Origin: Myoxocephalus aenaeus
Lineage: Eukaryota; Chordata; Actinopteri; Perciformes; Cottidae
Assembly: GCA_038501785.1 (NCBI GenBank)
Contig: JBAMJR010000246.1
Span: forward strand, 1,717,001 to 1,781,000
Direction: 5' to 3'
DNA length: 64,000 nucleotides
Shown here: positions 25,291-37,200 of the stretch, piece by piece
Position numbering within the stretch: position 1 is the stretch's first letter
Layout: each line of letters starts with the position of its first letter
Translations under genes and position numbers: made by a program
The notes under the pieces: generated by a model
The model's input: the letters and a program-made list of their open reading frames with translations, nothing else
The model's database searches: none
Told to the model about the DNA's origin: nothing

Positions 25291-26367
25291 CCAGACTTCC
25301 AAGTTTGGCGAGAATATCAGCGTGTTAGCAGTCTGAGCAAAGGAATGGGCTGCGCTGAGCTCGTGCCTAAATACAGCCTCACAGAGCTGCTTGCATGACT
25401 GCAGGCTCTAGGTCTTGTTCTACCAGTATATCTTTTTATGCACCGTCTGAGCTCTACAAAATAATCCAAACATCTCACAAGACAAGAATAGAAACTGTAA
25501 ACACACACAAAAAAACTTTGTGGTTTCTACTATGAATAATGTTTTTAAATCTCTATATCTAAGCATCTAGAGTTTGTGTACTTTGGAATGATGTACTCAC
25601 TCCAAATGGTTCGAGCCGCACATCTGCTAGTGCACCGGCTTTTCAAAGACGCTTCAAAACACACTTATGAAATCAGCTCAAACTTCTACTTCCACTACAG
25701 AGTTAAGAAGTCGTGTGTTCTCTGAGAGAGTCGTGACTGAGACGGACACTCATGCTGTCTGTCTCGCAGCCAGCAGCAGGCACCGTCAACAGGCCGCCAG
25801 CGATGGGGTCTGTCTGCTTCAGACACCAGATTGGTTCTAGTAAACTCACTGAAGTTGGCTCTCACATCCAAACCACGAGCCAATCTCGAGAACAAATGTG
25901 AAGCGCAAATAAAACTCAGAGATTCATACCCTCATAACTCAATGTCCCTCTCTCTGCACTGCTTTCTCTGACCCTTCTCTGCCCTTGTTTATTTATTCCT
26001 TCGTCTCATTCTGTTTTCTCAGCCCGTTCCCCCTTCTTCCTGCCTCTACCCGCTCTCGTCTCAAATTAGTGTCAAATTCCCCAGTGTGCTTGTTATGTTC
26101 GTTTTGAATGCAGTACCTACCAAATTACAAGTGTCCTATTCTTGGATGCCTTCTATCAATTCTCATTCATGTGTGAGAGGGCAGCTCTCGGACACTAAAG
26201 TAGCTCCGTCTGTGTGTGTTTGTTGCTGTGTGTGTGTCAGTCAGGTCAGTCATGAGAGCGGAGGGCCTGCATTCCTCTGTGCAGTACCAAATCCTCATGG
26301 GATAGACCTCATTAGTGGACTAGCTGTTCCCAGGCTGTCTTATAGCCCCTGTTGCAGCATGTGTGTT

Positions 26368-26434
<67 letters not shown>

Positions 26435-27470
26435 GTGAAAGCGCTTGTTTATACGATCACACATTTGTTGTGTCATCTTGTGGCTGTTTGCGAGAACCTC
26501 TGTGTGTCTTCTTCCCTGCTTGTAATTTAGTGATGCTCCTATGATATCCTGTGTTGTTGTGTATAGTTTAAAAAGATGGGCTTCCTGACTGTGGTTGATG
26601 CTCGGTAAGGCAGCATGGGGAGTTCAGGGGACAAGCGGATGAGATGTTCTCAAGGGACAAGCTTGCCTCATGGACTCTTCTCAACCTTAGAGGAATCGTA
26701 AATGCACACACACACCACGCTGTCCTCCCTTTTCTCCATGCTGTCATGCACTGAAGTGTCCCTGAGAGACACTTAACACATCACTCAGTGACTCTCTGGT
26801 TCTAGACATAGCTTTGACCCCTCGTGGTTGACCCGAGCTGGGCCTGACAGCTTCTCATGTCACATTCTGTCTTTGGTTTCACTTTATTTTTCAGCCTAAG
26901 GAGAGCGCAAGGACAAGAAGGGGGGGCGTGCACTGTTCAGATTTTTTAGAATGTGGAAGGATAGAGCTGTCTTTGTTGTGCAAGGGGACAGACAAATACC
27001 CAATCTGAATTCCACATTCAGCCACTTGTAAATCATGACTTACCTGAGACATGAGGACTGTAGCAGCTTCTGCCCTCTGTTTGTAGAGAAATGAAAGACA
27101 CATACTTCTATTATATAATATTCCTATGAAGCTTTTTTTTTTAAATAATTCCTTTGGTATGTGCTTTAGATTTAAATAATATATGTCCCTAGTACTACTG
27201 TGTTTGTTGTATTTCTTCCTTGTGTCAGTCCTATAGCTTTACCGATGAACAACAAAGAAGAGTCACCATGTGTCTGTTTGTCTTTCAGCTTCACATCTTC
27301 TGCTCATATGTGGATCCATTACTGAGTAGGTGGCTGCAATCTAACCTAATTTGAATAAACATTTTTAGACAAATGCAAAGGAAAGAGCAGGTAGTGACTC
27401 TTTTAGCAATACTGAATAGCAACCACATTGAGTAAATTAGCAGTAAAAAAGCTCACATAACATACAAGTC
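25291..27470. other. Intergenic, no gene recognised
   Basis: Contains a GT array (26372-26432) and no recognisable exon. The 152-codon frame at 26086-26544 is largely CV repeat. Confidence 0.5.
26372..26432. repeat. (TG)30 microsatellite
   Basis: A pure TG run of about 61 bp. Confidence 0.97.
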
Positions 27471-27685
27471 AATGGTTCTATAGAGGCGAAGTCCCGCCCC
27501 TTCCAGTGTCTCCCATGGGACCTTATTTCGGAAAGAAAAGTACAGTAGTCAGTAGTCAAATGTTTTTTGGATTCCGTTGTCGTAGGTTGTAAGTAGCATT
27601 TTGTTTTGTGTGAAACCGATCAGTGAACTACATCAATTGTCTTGCACAATATATGTCACCAACACCAACATGGCCGTTACCTTAT

Positions 27686-27724
27686 TGGTTTACTAGCTAG
27701 CTACTTTAGCTAGCTAGTAAACCA
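27686..27724. repeat. Perfect 18-bp inverted repeat, 3-base spacer
   Basis: Left arm TGGTTTACTAGCTAGCTA, spacer CTT, right arm the exact reverse complement. It lies about 70 bp beyond the stop codon of the transposase fragment and may be part of that element. Confidence 0.9.
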
Positions 27725-27792
27725 TAGACACATTAACACAACGCTACTGCAGATGTAAAAACACAACAAGCAGTTCACTCACCAGATGCTGT

Positions 27793-28125
27793 TCACTTAA
27801 AGACAAAGTCCATCCGCCTTTCTTTTTATTAACAAACAGTTTAATGATGCAGTTGTACAGTTTATCGGTACGCTTCAGTTCCAGTAACAGGTCCTTCTCG
27901 ATGGCCATGGACGCCAGTGAGGACAGTCTGAGGACAGTCGAGCCTCCCAGTTGCGTTTCTGGAGTACGTTTTGATGCGTTTTAGGCTGAAAATGTCCGGT
28001 CGACAGTCACAGTCGATATTGGGATCGTCACCGGCGCCAAACATGCCCATAATCCTCCGAGAGAAATGCGTTGTCAGTAAATCCACCACCAAGTCCGTTT
28101 CTCCTCCTCTTTCAGCCGAGTGTTA
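27793..28125 (-). pseudogene. hAT-like (ZMYM-type) transposase, C-terminal fragment
   Basis: On the minus strand the frame reads KRIKTYSRNATG, then in a shifted frame RLSSLASMAIEKDLLLEL and KRTDKLYNCIIKLFVNK, and finally MDFVFK and a stop at 27793-27795. These are the end of the dimerisation region of hAT-like transposases and the related ZMYM/TTF-type proteins. At least two frame breaks are present. One is an exact 11-bp tandem duplication (27918-27928 and 27929-27939) and the other is an indel in the A-rich stretch before the last ten residues. The N-terminal and catalytic parts are absent. It is a dead remnant. Confidence 0.65.
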
Positions 28126-28450
28126 AAAAAAACTACACCAAGCAAAACACTAAACATGTCATAACTTCTCTTATGTTTCAGCCTGAACTCTTCTGACTAT
28201 TACTGAGTTCTGCTAGCTAGCTTCCTGTTGACAAAAGTCACGCTGGCCCACTGACCAATCACAGCGCATGTTAGTGTACTTGTGGCCCTGGAACGTCAAA
28301 GAATACGCCCAGCATGTCAAACTAACTATCTGATTGGTTGAAGACTATGACAATCAACGATAACGTCCCCATATACTTTAATCTGCAAAGGCTACCTAGA
28401 AGGCCTCGGGCCTCTCTTCCTCCATAGAGATATAGAGGTGAAATCTGATT

Positions 28451-29548
28451 GGATGAAAAAAAGCTGCACTGGAAGCAGCGCTGCAGGCTGGAAGCAGAGC
28501 AACAGAGGAAGACAGGAGCTGGCCCTGACGGCTAAGTCCTGCCCTTGAATGCAGACTGCCCAATCATAGTGTAGCATCGACCAGCAGCTGTACTCCAGAG
28601 ACTCTCATGCAATAGTTTCAGATTTTCATTTTCAGGCTGGTTTTGTGGATTTTGTGCCAGTCCTGGTTAAACGAGATGTACTTTTTATAAACATTACATT
28701 TCTATAAAACCTGTGGAGCTAGCAGAGTAGTGCATCATTAACTAGAGTTAGAACTGTTATGCTACTCTAAGTACTAAGAGTACTGAATTTAATTACATGC
28801 TGCTTTTGCTTTTTTATGACTTTATGAGTGAATAAAGAGGAATATGTCGTTCCCTAATTTCATTGTATTCTGTCTGGATTACCAGGTGATGTGGTGATTC
28901 ACTTTTACAGTGTGATCCGTAGCTTTAGCCTCTATCTTTATCTTTTTAACTTGTTTGTACTGCTGAATCAGTTTGACATCCTGGATATATCCTTCAAATG
29001 CATATTGTAGTCCCATTTCTCTGCTTCTCTCTGAAATCACTTTTTCATTTCCCAAAGATTAGATATTATTTATTCAGGGAGTGCAGTTAGTGACAGTTTG
29101 GCTCCATGGCAGCGCTGGCAGCTTGACGGAGTAGCAGCAGGTGGTGGGGTTTAGCTAAAGGTAAACTAATCTGTGGCCAAGGTTCAGAAACTGTTTATGG
29201 AGTTGAGGTTCATAATAATAATAGTTTAATATTGTAATGAACTGTAGCAGAGATACGGCTGATAGGAGTGTATTGTTATACTAGGAAGTGGTTGATCAAC
29301 TGTAAACACACTCACTGCTCACCTGGCACGAACCTGACACACACACACACACAGGCTCACACAGGCTCACAATGACCCACTGATACCAGGCCGCTGGCTG
29401 ATGAGAGCCACGAGGTAGATAAAAAACACGGAAACATGCACACAGAGCTACATGCCAAGGCTGAGGCAACAGTGAGCTCCTGAGCCAAGGCCTCCCTCAC
29501 TGATCACAACACAGTCTGATAAGCATCTTGTGCAATACATGCAAGCTT

Positions 29549-29549
<1 letters not shown>
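28451..29549. other. Intergenic, no gene recognised
   Basis: Plain sequence. CCAATCA/ATTGG-type words occur near 28445-28570 but without a gene beside them. Confidence 0.45.

Positions 29550-29610
<61 letters not shown>
29550..29610. repeat. (TC)30 microsatellite
   Basis: A pure TC run of about 61 bp. Confidence 0.97.
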
Positions 29611-29613
<3 letters not shown>

Positions 29614-29876
29614 CATACACTCTCTGTCCCTCCCATTCCTTTAAAGGTGGATGATTTCGACATCATTAACAACAGCCATGAGGCGGAATAGATTGGCAGG
29701 CAAAGTATGAAGCCAAAGCTTGATACCGGGTCCAGTAAACGTGGCTTATGACACATGAAATGTATTCAAGAGATGCACCTGCTCTCAGACACACTATATA
29801 ATACACTGATACTGAAAGACAACCTCTATCTGGATGAATAACCCAGGTCTCTCCTTGGCTATCTGTCTACAATACA

Positions 29877-29880
<4 letters not shown>

Positions 29881-29948
<68 letters not shown>

Positions 29949-29964
29949 CACACACACACACACA
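29881..29964. repeat. (AC)33 plus interrupted AC microsatellite
   Basis: A pure AC run to 29947, one extra A, then a further AC run. Confidence 0.96.
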
Positions 29965-31021
29965 TACACCAGGTTTCTCACTTCCCTCTTATTCTTTGCA
30001 AACATTGATTTATGCCGTGCAGGGATATCCAAGTGACGCCACTATCATGGCATTGGAAAGTAAACAAGAAGTCGCTTTCTGCTTTCCCACCATCAGATGA
30101 TATACTGTAGCAAAGCACATCGGCCCATCGCTGACACAACCAAGACACATACAGATTTACAGTACGCTTGTTTGAAGCACAGGCATCCCTTGATTTATGT
30201 TTGTACCTGTGATCCTGGAATGCAGGACAGACACTGTATACCTGTTGTGACTTACTGCCCTTGACAACAGGTGCACTGCCTTTCATGTTGGTGCATAAAT
30301 CAGGTAAATGGGAGGATGAGCAGTTGTTGTATATATGTTGGCAAGACATTCCGGAGCAGCTCCAGGTCTCCAGTCTTCACTTCTGTTACACATGAAAACA
30401 TGCAATCTAGTTTAAACACACACACATTCATCAAAAACATCCTCCTGAGGAATTCTATATATTTACCCATAACATCACGTAAGGGTTTATGTTTATCTTA
30501 AGCCTTTTTTGTAAACGTTTATCGTTGGAACAAACATTTTTCGGAAGTGTGATTACTCTTCTTTTACAGATTTTAATCGGAATATTTGTATCGTATTTCC
30601 CAGGGGTTAATATCTGTTTGTATTTACATTCTATTTCCCTGCTGTTTGCATTTGTCATTCAAACCCTTTTGTGAAAGTATGATATTATCATTATTTGTAT
30701 AGGTTTTTATCGGTTTGATGAACTATCATTCTAACTAGTAGTTTCTCTTATCCCTGTATGGGAGACACTCCCATACAGGGCAAAACACATAGCTCTGCTC
30801 TGATTGGTAGTCTGAGAGTAGATTGACTTGCATTATAACCATATGAGTGATGCATGTGTTGGTGTCTATATATATTGCTTGTTCTGCTTTGTGATTATTT
30901 GTTGACAATACCTGACAAAGATCTCACAGGCATCGAAACATTGCTCTCTTAGCAGTGTGAAGAGCTTTTGCTGGACCACTGCATATGCACAACACATACA
31001 GTATGTTGGTGCAGGAAGGAA

Positions 31022-31022
<1 letters not shown>
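29965..31022. other. Intergenic, no gene recognised
   Basis: No exon recognised; the small frames at 30271-30674 have no domain. A perfect 13-bp inverted repeat is at 30752-30780. Confidence 0.45.
30752..30780. repeat. Perfect 13-bp inverted repeat, 3-base loop
   Basis: Arms CCCTGTATGGGAG and CTCCCATACAGGG separated by ACA. Confidence 0.88.

Positions 31023-31114
<92 letters not shown>
31023..31114. repeat. (AC)46 microsatellite
   Basis: A pure AC run of about 92 bp. Confidence 0.98.
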
Positions 31115-31116
<2 letters not shown>

Positions 31117-31442
31117 ATATGTAACCTTGTTTGCTGGTGTGAAATCCAGGGATTGTGGCAGGGTTCAGAGTTCTTAGAACACCAGCAACACACAGTGAGT
31201 CTGCCAGAGGAACCACAGAGTGTGTGAGACACACACATACACACACACATAGACACATGCACAGAAACCTACACGCACCATGGCAGCGCTGTCAGTGAGT
31301 CAGTGTGTGAGTCACACTCCGGCTATGCTGCCTCTCGATTTTATAACAGCCGCCAGCACGGCACTGTATTTAATATTCCAAACAACTGTACTGGAGGAGT
31401 CTGTGGCACACATTCACGTATATTAACATCAGCATATACTGT

Positions 31443-31528
31443 CACACACACACACACACACACACCACACACACACACACGCACACGCACACGCACACGC
31501 ACACGCACACGCACACGCACACACTCAC
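31443..31528. repeat. Compound (CA)n and (GCACAC)7 repeat
   Basis: CA dinucleotides change into a regular hexanucleotide GCACAC block from about 31481, giving RT-repeat frames on the plus strand and RV-repeat frames on the minus strand. Confidence 0.94.
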
Positions 31529-33509
31529 ACGCAAAGTACGCCTGCACAAATATGATTTTGTAGTTCTGTTCACGCAAACGCTCACTTTCATGCCATTTCT
31601 CCTTTATCCAAACACACACACGGATGGATGCCCATCACTGGGGAAGACTGCAGTTGAGTCAGAGGGGGAGAGGAGGGAATCCTTCCCTCTTTGTGAGCCA
31701 GATCTATATGAGAGCCAATCATAGGATTCTGCAGCACAGATACTGACTCCATTAGGGTTGACCTATGAATCATCCCCCTATACAATCACACAACAGACTG
31801 CAGCTGTAGGTGGAGGAAAATATGGAATGGTGTGTACTTGAAATGTCACGTCAAGACATGTCTCTATACCTGTGTCAGTTTCTGAGGTGGGATATCGAAT
31901 CCCCATGAGACAATGTAGATGCCAACTTAAAGCACTGATATGGTTGGTTTTGACTTGAATATAGATAAGGACTGAACCACTTGCATGTACTGCTAGACTC
32001 AACCCAGGCTGAATCAGTTTACATGTGTTATTGTTTGCATGAAACTGCACTCTCATGAGGGTGGAGGCCGAAATGATTCAGTCAAGTTTTAAATGCTTAA
32101 ATTGCATACCTGGATATTTTTGTCTCGCAGTTCGAGGCTCTCTTTTGTGGTTTTCAAAATGCAATCAGTCTGCTTCTCTCGAGTGGTAACTGATAACAGT
32201 TAACACACACACACACAATTTCACTGCAGCTATCTACAGGTTGAAAAGAACACAATGTCTCCATATCTTCGCTTCCCCGAAAAAAGCCTTCCCATGGAAG
32301 AAATGCTTTAAACAGCCCCCTCTAGTGGTGACTCTGGGGGAGTGAACAACCTCAATAACTGGCACAGCGATTCAAAGGGGCTTTTCAATCCCACAGGGGG
32401 GGAAACATTAGTTTGTTTGCTTGTTTCTTTTATTGGAGGGACTCCACTTGCCAATAGTTGCATTTATTGGTAGTTTTAAAAGTCATCTGTATTTGAAGTA
32501 ACTAGCAATTCAGTTTAATGTTCAGAGAAAGATTTGTGGCAAACGAGAGGGCTTCTAGCAATTTAGGATCAGTGGCTTGAAGCTCAAGGGAAAGGTGCTG
32601 CATATGAAAGCAGCTGCATGAGACTGTGCAGCGGTTGACGTGTGCTGTGGGTGTTGGAGCTGATGGGAGTGGCATGACGCTGAGGGGCGATGAGTCACAG
32701 TCAACGATAAGGACCCGGGGTTATGACTGACCTCGCTCAACTGTCCCTCTTCCTGCCTGCACTCCTCCTTCTTTCTTTTCACATCTGGTTTGTTGCATGG
32801 GTATCCTTGTTTGTTTCCTAACCTTTTTTTTCTTTTTACAGTCAATGACTCATAACTAACTTGCCTCCTTGGCACCTTTGACTCTTGGCTATTTCTCTTA
32901 CTTGTAGCCTCACATGATGATTTCTTTTCTTTCAGAGCCTTTTCTCTTGCATGTCGCCGTCCATTCTGCTGCTCTGTGCTCAGGGAGTGGAGCCTTTAGG
33001 TTTATGTGCAATTGGAAAAGCGCTCTGACTCACACAAACACACACTTTATAGGGGATGACTCATTGCAACACAGGCCATTCGGATCCACAGTACACCAAA
33101 GTAAACTGGTACGTGAGTGTGTGTCAGTGAGACTGGGTTTGCATAAACATTAACCTTTATATGAATCAAGGTGGGCCGATGACACAACACCTACGCAGCT
33201 ATTATCGCTGTCGACGAGATAATCTGTGCTAATGTAAGGGAGGCTTTGGTCAACCTCATTTGTGTCGTATCAAAAGTATTTTCGTTGCTTGCATAGCCGC
33301 TCCATGAATTCTGTTTGTGCAGGTGTGTATATGTGCATATGTTGTTTCTTTGAAAACATATATGTGTGCGTTTATATGTACAAGTCCAAGGGCAGACACA
33401 TGTTCAGTATTCAGGCAGATGAGGAATAATACATGTGTTGAGTGACTCATGCAAGACAGACATAGGAGCCATCAGCCGCCACTGCGGCAGACAACACATA
33501 CTGTACCTA

Positions 33510-33510
<1 letters not shown>
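31529..33510. other. Intergenic, no gene recognised
   Basis: No exon recognised. A CTCF-like word lies at 32315-32328. Frames at 31778-32056 and 32555-32875 lack recognisable domains. Confidence 0.45.
32315..32328 (-). promoter_or_regulatory. CTCF-like motif
   Basis: On the minus strand the word CCACTAGAGGGGGC matches 13 of 14 positions of the core CTCF consensus as I know it. It may equally be part of an old repeat, since similar words occur in fish SINE-like elements. Confidence 0.3.

Positions 33511-33560
<50 letters not shown>
33511..33560. repeat. (CA)25 microsatellite
   Basis: A pure CA run of 50 bp, about 240 bp beyond the putative cibar1 poly-A signals. Confidence 0.97.
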
Positions 33561-33561
<1 letters not shown>

Positions 33562-33796
33562 CATGATAAACAGACCGAATGGTGCAAAATGTACCAGCTT
33601 CATTTGTACAACTTTTGCATTTCTGTGGAAAAGATGAGTCACTTTCAACTGCGGTCGTCATGTAACTACTGTCACTTAGGCTGATTCACACAATTTCTAA
33701 AATAACAATCAAACTCTCTGCCGCCATTTCTATGGAAAGCGACTGAGGCATGCACTTATTATAGAATGGTAATTCACTAGAACAACACGTGACTTT

Positions 33797-33809
33797 TTTA
33801 TTTTTTATT
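33797..33809 (-). terminator. Putative cibar1 poly-A signals
   Basis: Two overlapping-range AATAAA hexamers on the minus strand (33804-33809 and 33797-33802) lie about 295-300 bases after the cibar1 stop codon. They are the first such signals noted after the stop and would give a 3' UTR of roughly 320 bases. Confidence 0.5.
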
Positions 33810-34103
33810 CATAAAGACGACTAACATGGTGCAATAAAATGCAATGGTAGTTCCAGTACAATATGAATGTAATGTTTCAGAATGTTTTATATAAAAATAT
33901 ATAATACAATAACTGTCTGGAATGTCAGAGACAAATATTAGTAAAGGACAACATGTTCTCTTACAGAGCATCACACAGCTACAACAGACTTGCACTACAA
34001 TACTGCTCAGACCACCTGTGTGGTGAATTTGGCAATGACACAGAAATATACCTTAAGTTATCCTTTTTTGTTCCATACCGACAAACACAACATGAGACAA
34101 AAA

Positions 34104-34235
34104 CTAATGTTCATTATCGGTGTCCTCCTCTTCGTCTTCCTCCTCCGATTCATCTTCATCCTCTTCGTCATCATCGTCTTCTTCTTCTTCCTCCTCCTCC
34201 TCTCTTCTTGTCTGCTGACTGGAGGCTCTTTGTTG
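34104..34235 (-). CDS. cibar1: cibar1 exon 8 (acidic tail and stop)
   Basis: The acceptor ttgtcacag precedes QQRASSQQTRR, then 27 residues of which 26 are Glu or Asp, then TDNEH and TAG at 34104-34106. Human CIBAR1 also ends in an acidic stretch, but a shorter and more mixed one. The coding sequence is an imperfect GAG/GAA/GAT trinucleotide tract and could vary in length. Confidence 0.88.
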   Translation of the reverse strand, partial: QQRASSQQTRREEEEEEEEDDDDEEDEDESEEEDEEEDTDNEH

Positions 34236-37200
34236 CTGTGACAACGGACAAACAGTCACTATGCACTTAAAACACTTAGCAGGTAGACATCAAGCCAAAT
34301 GTGTACTTCTGGTTTTCTCCCAAACATTTACAATACAGGTACGTGTGTGAACACGCCCCAATATGCACCAAATTCCTCAGGTTATGTTTGTAGTGTAATA
34401 CTATATGAACGTACTTATGTCTCATGTTGAAGGACTGCCAAGTTCATATCATGAGTATAATCTAAGAACGAGACTCTGTGTATTGTCAGTTTTACTTTCG
34501 TTTTGCAGTTTTCCAGCATGCAAACAGGGGTCTGCAATCTACTTTTATAGCTGTGCTGTGTACCTGACTGCTTCTGTTGTTTAGCAGAGATTGCAGATTC
34601 CCACAGATAAAAATCAAACCTAATCATGGACGCAAAGTATGATCTCGAGTTGTGGCGCAAGATGCATTTGAGGCACATTCTGATGTCGTGCAAACTGCAA
34701 TCTTGACATCTCTAGATACAAGTTACGACATCTGAACACACCCTATGAGACCGAAAGACAACAGATCTTCAAAACTATCAAATGATGAAGAGTAGCTGTC
34801 CAGACATTTTACAAGGCAATCCTATTAAAGTCACAAGTTAATGCAGTGCCCCGGTTGAGATGAGGATGTTACTGGCATGCAATGAAGTGTGTGGAGATTT
34901 AGGCTGAATGATGGCTGGAGGTAATGCTGCATATAAACTTTGGCACAGCTGATTCAGACGTTAGTTATTTGAGCACCAGTCTCGACTAGTATGAGGAAGA
35001 CTACTTAGTTGGGAAAAAGGATTTTTTTTTATTACGTCATCTCAATGAAACTTACACAACTGCCAAATTCAAAGATGAAATACCAATGCCGGAACAGAAA
35101 TCGGGATCTTCTGTGAGAATTTGTATTAAAGCATCTATGCACTGTCTGTATCTTACCTGTAAGGTCCCTGATGTACTCAGGAAGGACTCGGTCCGATCGA
35201 GGGAGGTTTTGGAATTAGCTCGCACAAAGTCTAAGCGTGACTGGTAGTCAGGAGGGTGCAGCGAGCTCCTGAACACCTGCCAAAGACAGTAGGCGCTACG
35301 TTTTTCCAAAGAGAAACAGGAGAATGGAAGCAATGCCTACACACACTTATCAGTAACCTGAATGTGTCTCACTGAACACAATGTAAGATAACCATAAATA
35401 AATGCCCTAGTCTCCACATACTGAGTGCACATTGTTAGTTAAGGGATGTAACGCAATACTATACTAAGTATAAATAAAATGTAGTCACAGGAGCAAAAAC
35501 ACACTACTCCAGCAAATCATCAACTGGCAATCTTTCTTAAATCGCAGATAAACGAAGCAGTTCAACAGGTATGCCTCTGATAACACAGCTAACTGCCATT
35601 TAAACCACAGCAAAAATAAATTCCACAAGAACTCTCAATCAGGATTATCTTCATGCCTGTCATTGCGCCTTTTTCGGAGGATTAAATCTCCCATGCTTTG
35701 TTCTATGAGTCATTGAAAAAATGCCTTGTCTGGGTGAGGAGTTTCGCTTCAATATGAATGGAAGGGAGATGATTCAGTGCAAAACACACAGATGAGATGG
35801 CAAGGGGTGGAGGAAAATAGCACAAGGGCAACTGCAGGAAGAACCTCGCTCACTGAATCATTGATCCTTTGTTTTCTCACTACGGGCTTTGTCTCTTAAA
35901 ATAGTAATAGCAAAGCTCTCAAACCAAATTGTAAACAAAAGAAAGTAGCTCGCTATGACTCCGAATTGTGAAGACTTCACTGCAGGTTACTTCAAAGTTA
36001 CCACATGAGTTAGATGGTGTGGCCTGTAGAGTATACATGAGCTATGAGTCGCTGAGAGGCTGCATAAGATCATGATAGCTTGGACTTGTTAAATATAAAC
36101 ATCAGGTTAATCAACCAGAGGCTGTACATGAAGCTTGATCAGCTTTCATCTCTCGTACATGAGCAGATATAAATATATACGTCTTTTTCTGTGTGTCTGT
36201 GACACATTATGGCAGGCCAATAACTACACCTACATTTGCATCTTCAAACATTTCCTGTGCACAAACACATTAATGCTGGTCAAGTTTAAGCGGAGAGTCA
36301 GCCTACCTCCAGGTCCTCCTCCTCGTCCACACTTTGAATGCTCTGGAAGGCCAAGGTGTACACCTCCAAGGCCTTGGCATGGAACGACATCTCCACTGTC
36401 ACAAACTCACCAAAGATTTTCTATCAGGGGAAAGACATGGATAATAATTAAGTACAGAGTAGGCTTTAGCACTATTTAAAAATAAATCACAATTACATGG
36501 GGACCACAAGAAGTGAAAAAGAGTTCTGAGTGGGCGGGTTCGCCCCACCCACTGATTCAGACATATACTGTATTTCAAACCACTGAAATTGTAGTACTTC
36601 ATTTGAGGTGGATAGAAAGCTCAGCGCAGCAGACCTTGATGTCCCGGATCTTCTGCTTCTCAAACTCGTCTATGGTCTCCTCCAGCTGCCTGGTGGTCCG
36701 TGTGGCATCCATGGTTGCTCTCTGGAGCTCACTTTCAGCCTAATGGGAGAACAAATGAATGTACAACATGCTACAAAACATATCAGACCAACACGAGAGG
36801 TTAGGGCTGAAGTGTTTAAGAACAACTATTTAATAACATCGAAATACAACAGCATCCCTTTATGCTTGTTAATTTACTCATAAAAAAATCATAGTTGATA
36901 CCCAAGCCAATAGCACCCAACAGCAGAGCTGCAGTACCATAAATTTCACACCTGCAATTCGAGTCCCACATGTCCCACCTATTTGCATAAGCCCTTCAGA
37001 TACGTACATGCTAATGTGCTCTTTAAACTGGAAATAGAAAACAATAGCTTCTGCATTTTTGACACGTGTGTATCATGCATGCATGCAATTTAACACCTTA
37101 ACTACACACATCTGAAAAACATCTGCATATCTGAGCTATAAAATGAGCTGTTGCTATTACTTCTGCAGGTTGTATATGTGTATAATGCTACACCTCCATT

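Larger units (their letters stand above)
27471..28450 (-). mobile_element. Decayed hAT-like DNA transposon (approximate limits)
   Basis: The segment surrounds a broken transposase C-terminus (27793-28125) and starts with a CTATAGAGGCGAAGTCCCG block. It closes near a loosely inverted ATAGAGATATAGAGG block. It also holds a 39-base palindrome at 27686-27724. The limits are an estimate, since clean terminal inverted repeats and target duplications were not identified. Confidence 0.4.

Noticed and set aside
33953..34270. Plus-strand frames over the cibar1 last exon
   Set aside because: They are shadows of the acidic-tail exon on the opposite strand (Leu/Phe/Pro-rich mirror of Glu/Asp codons).
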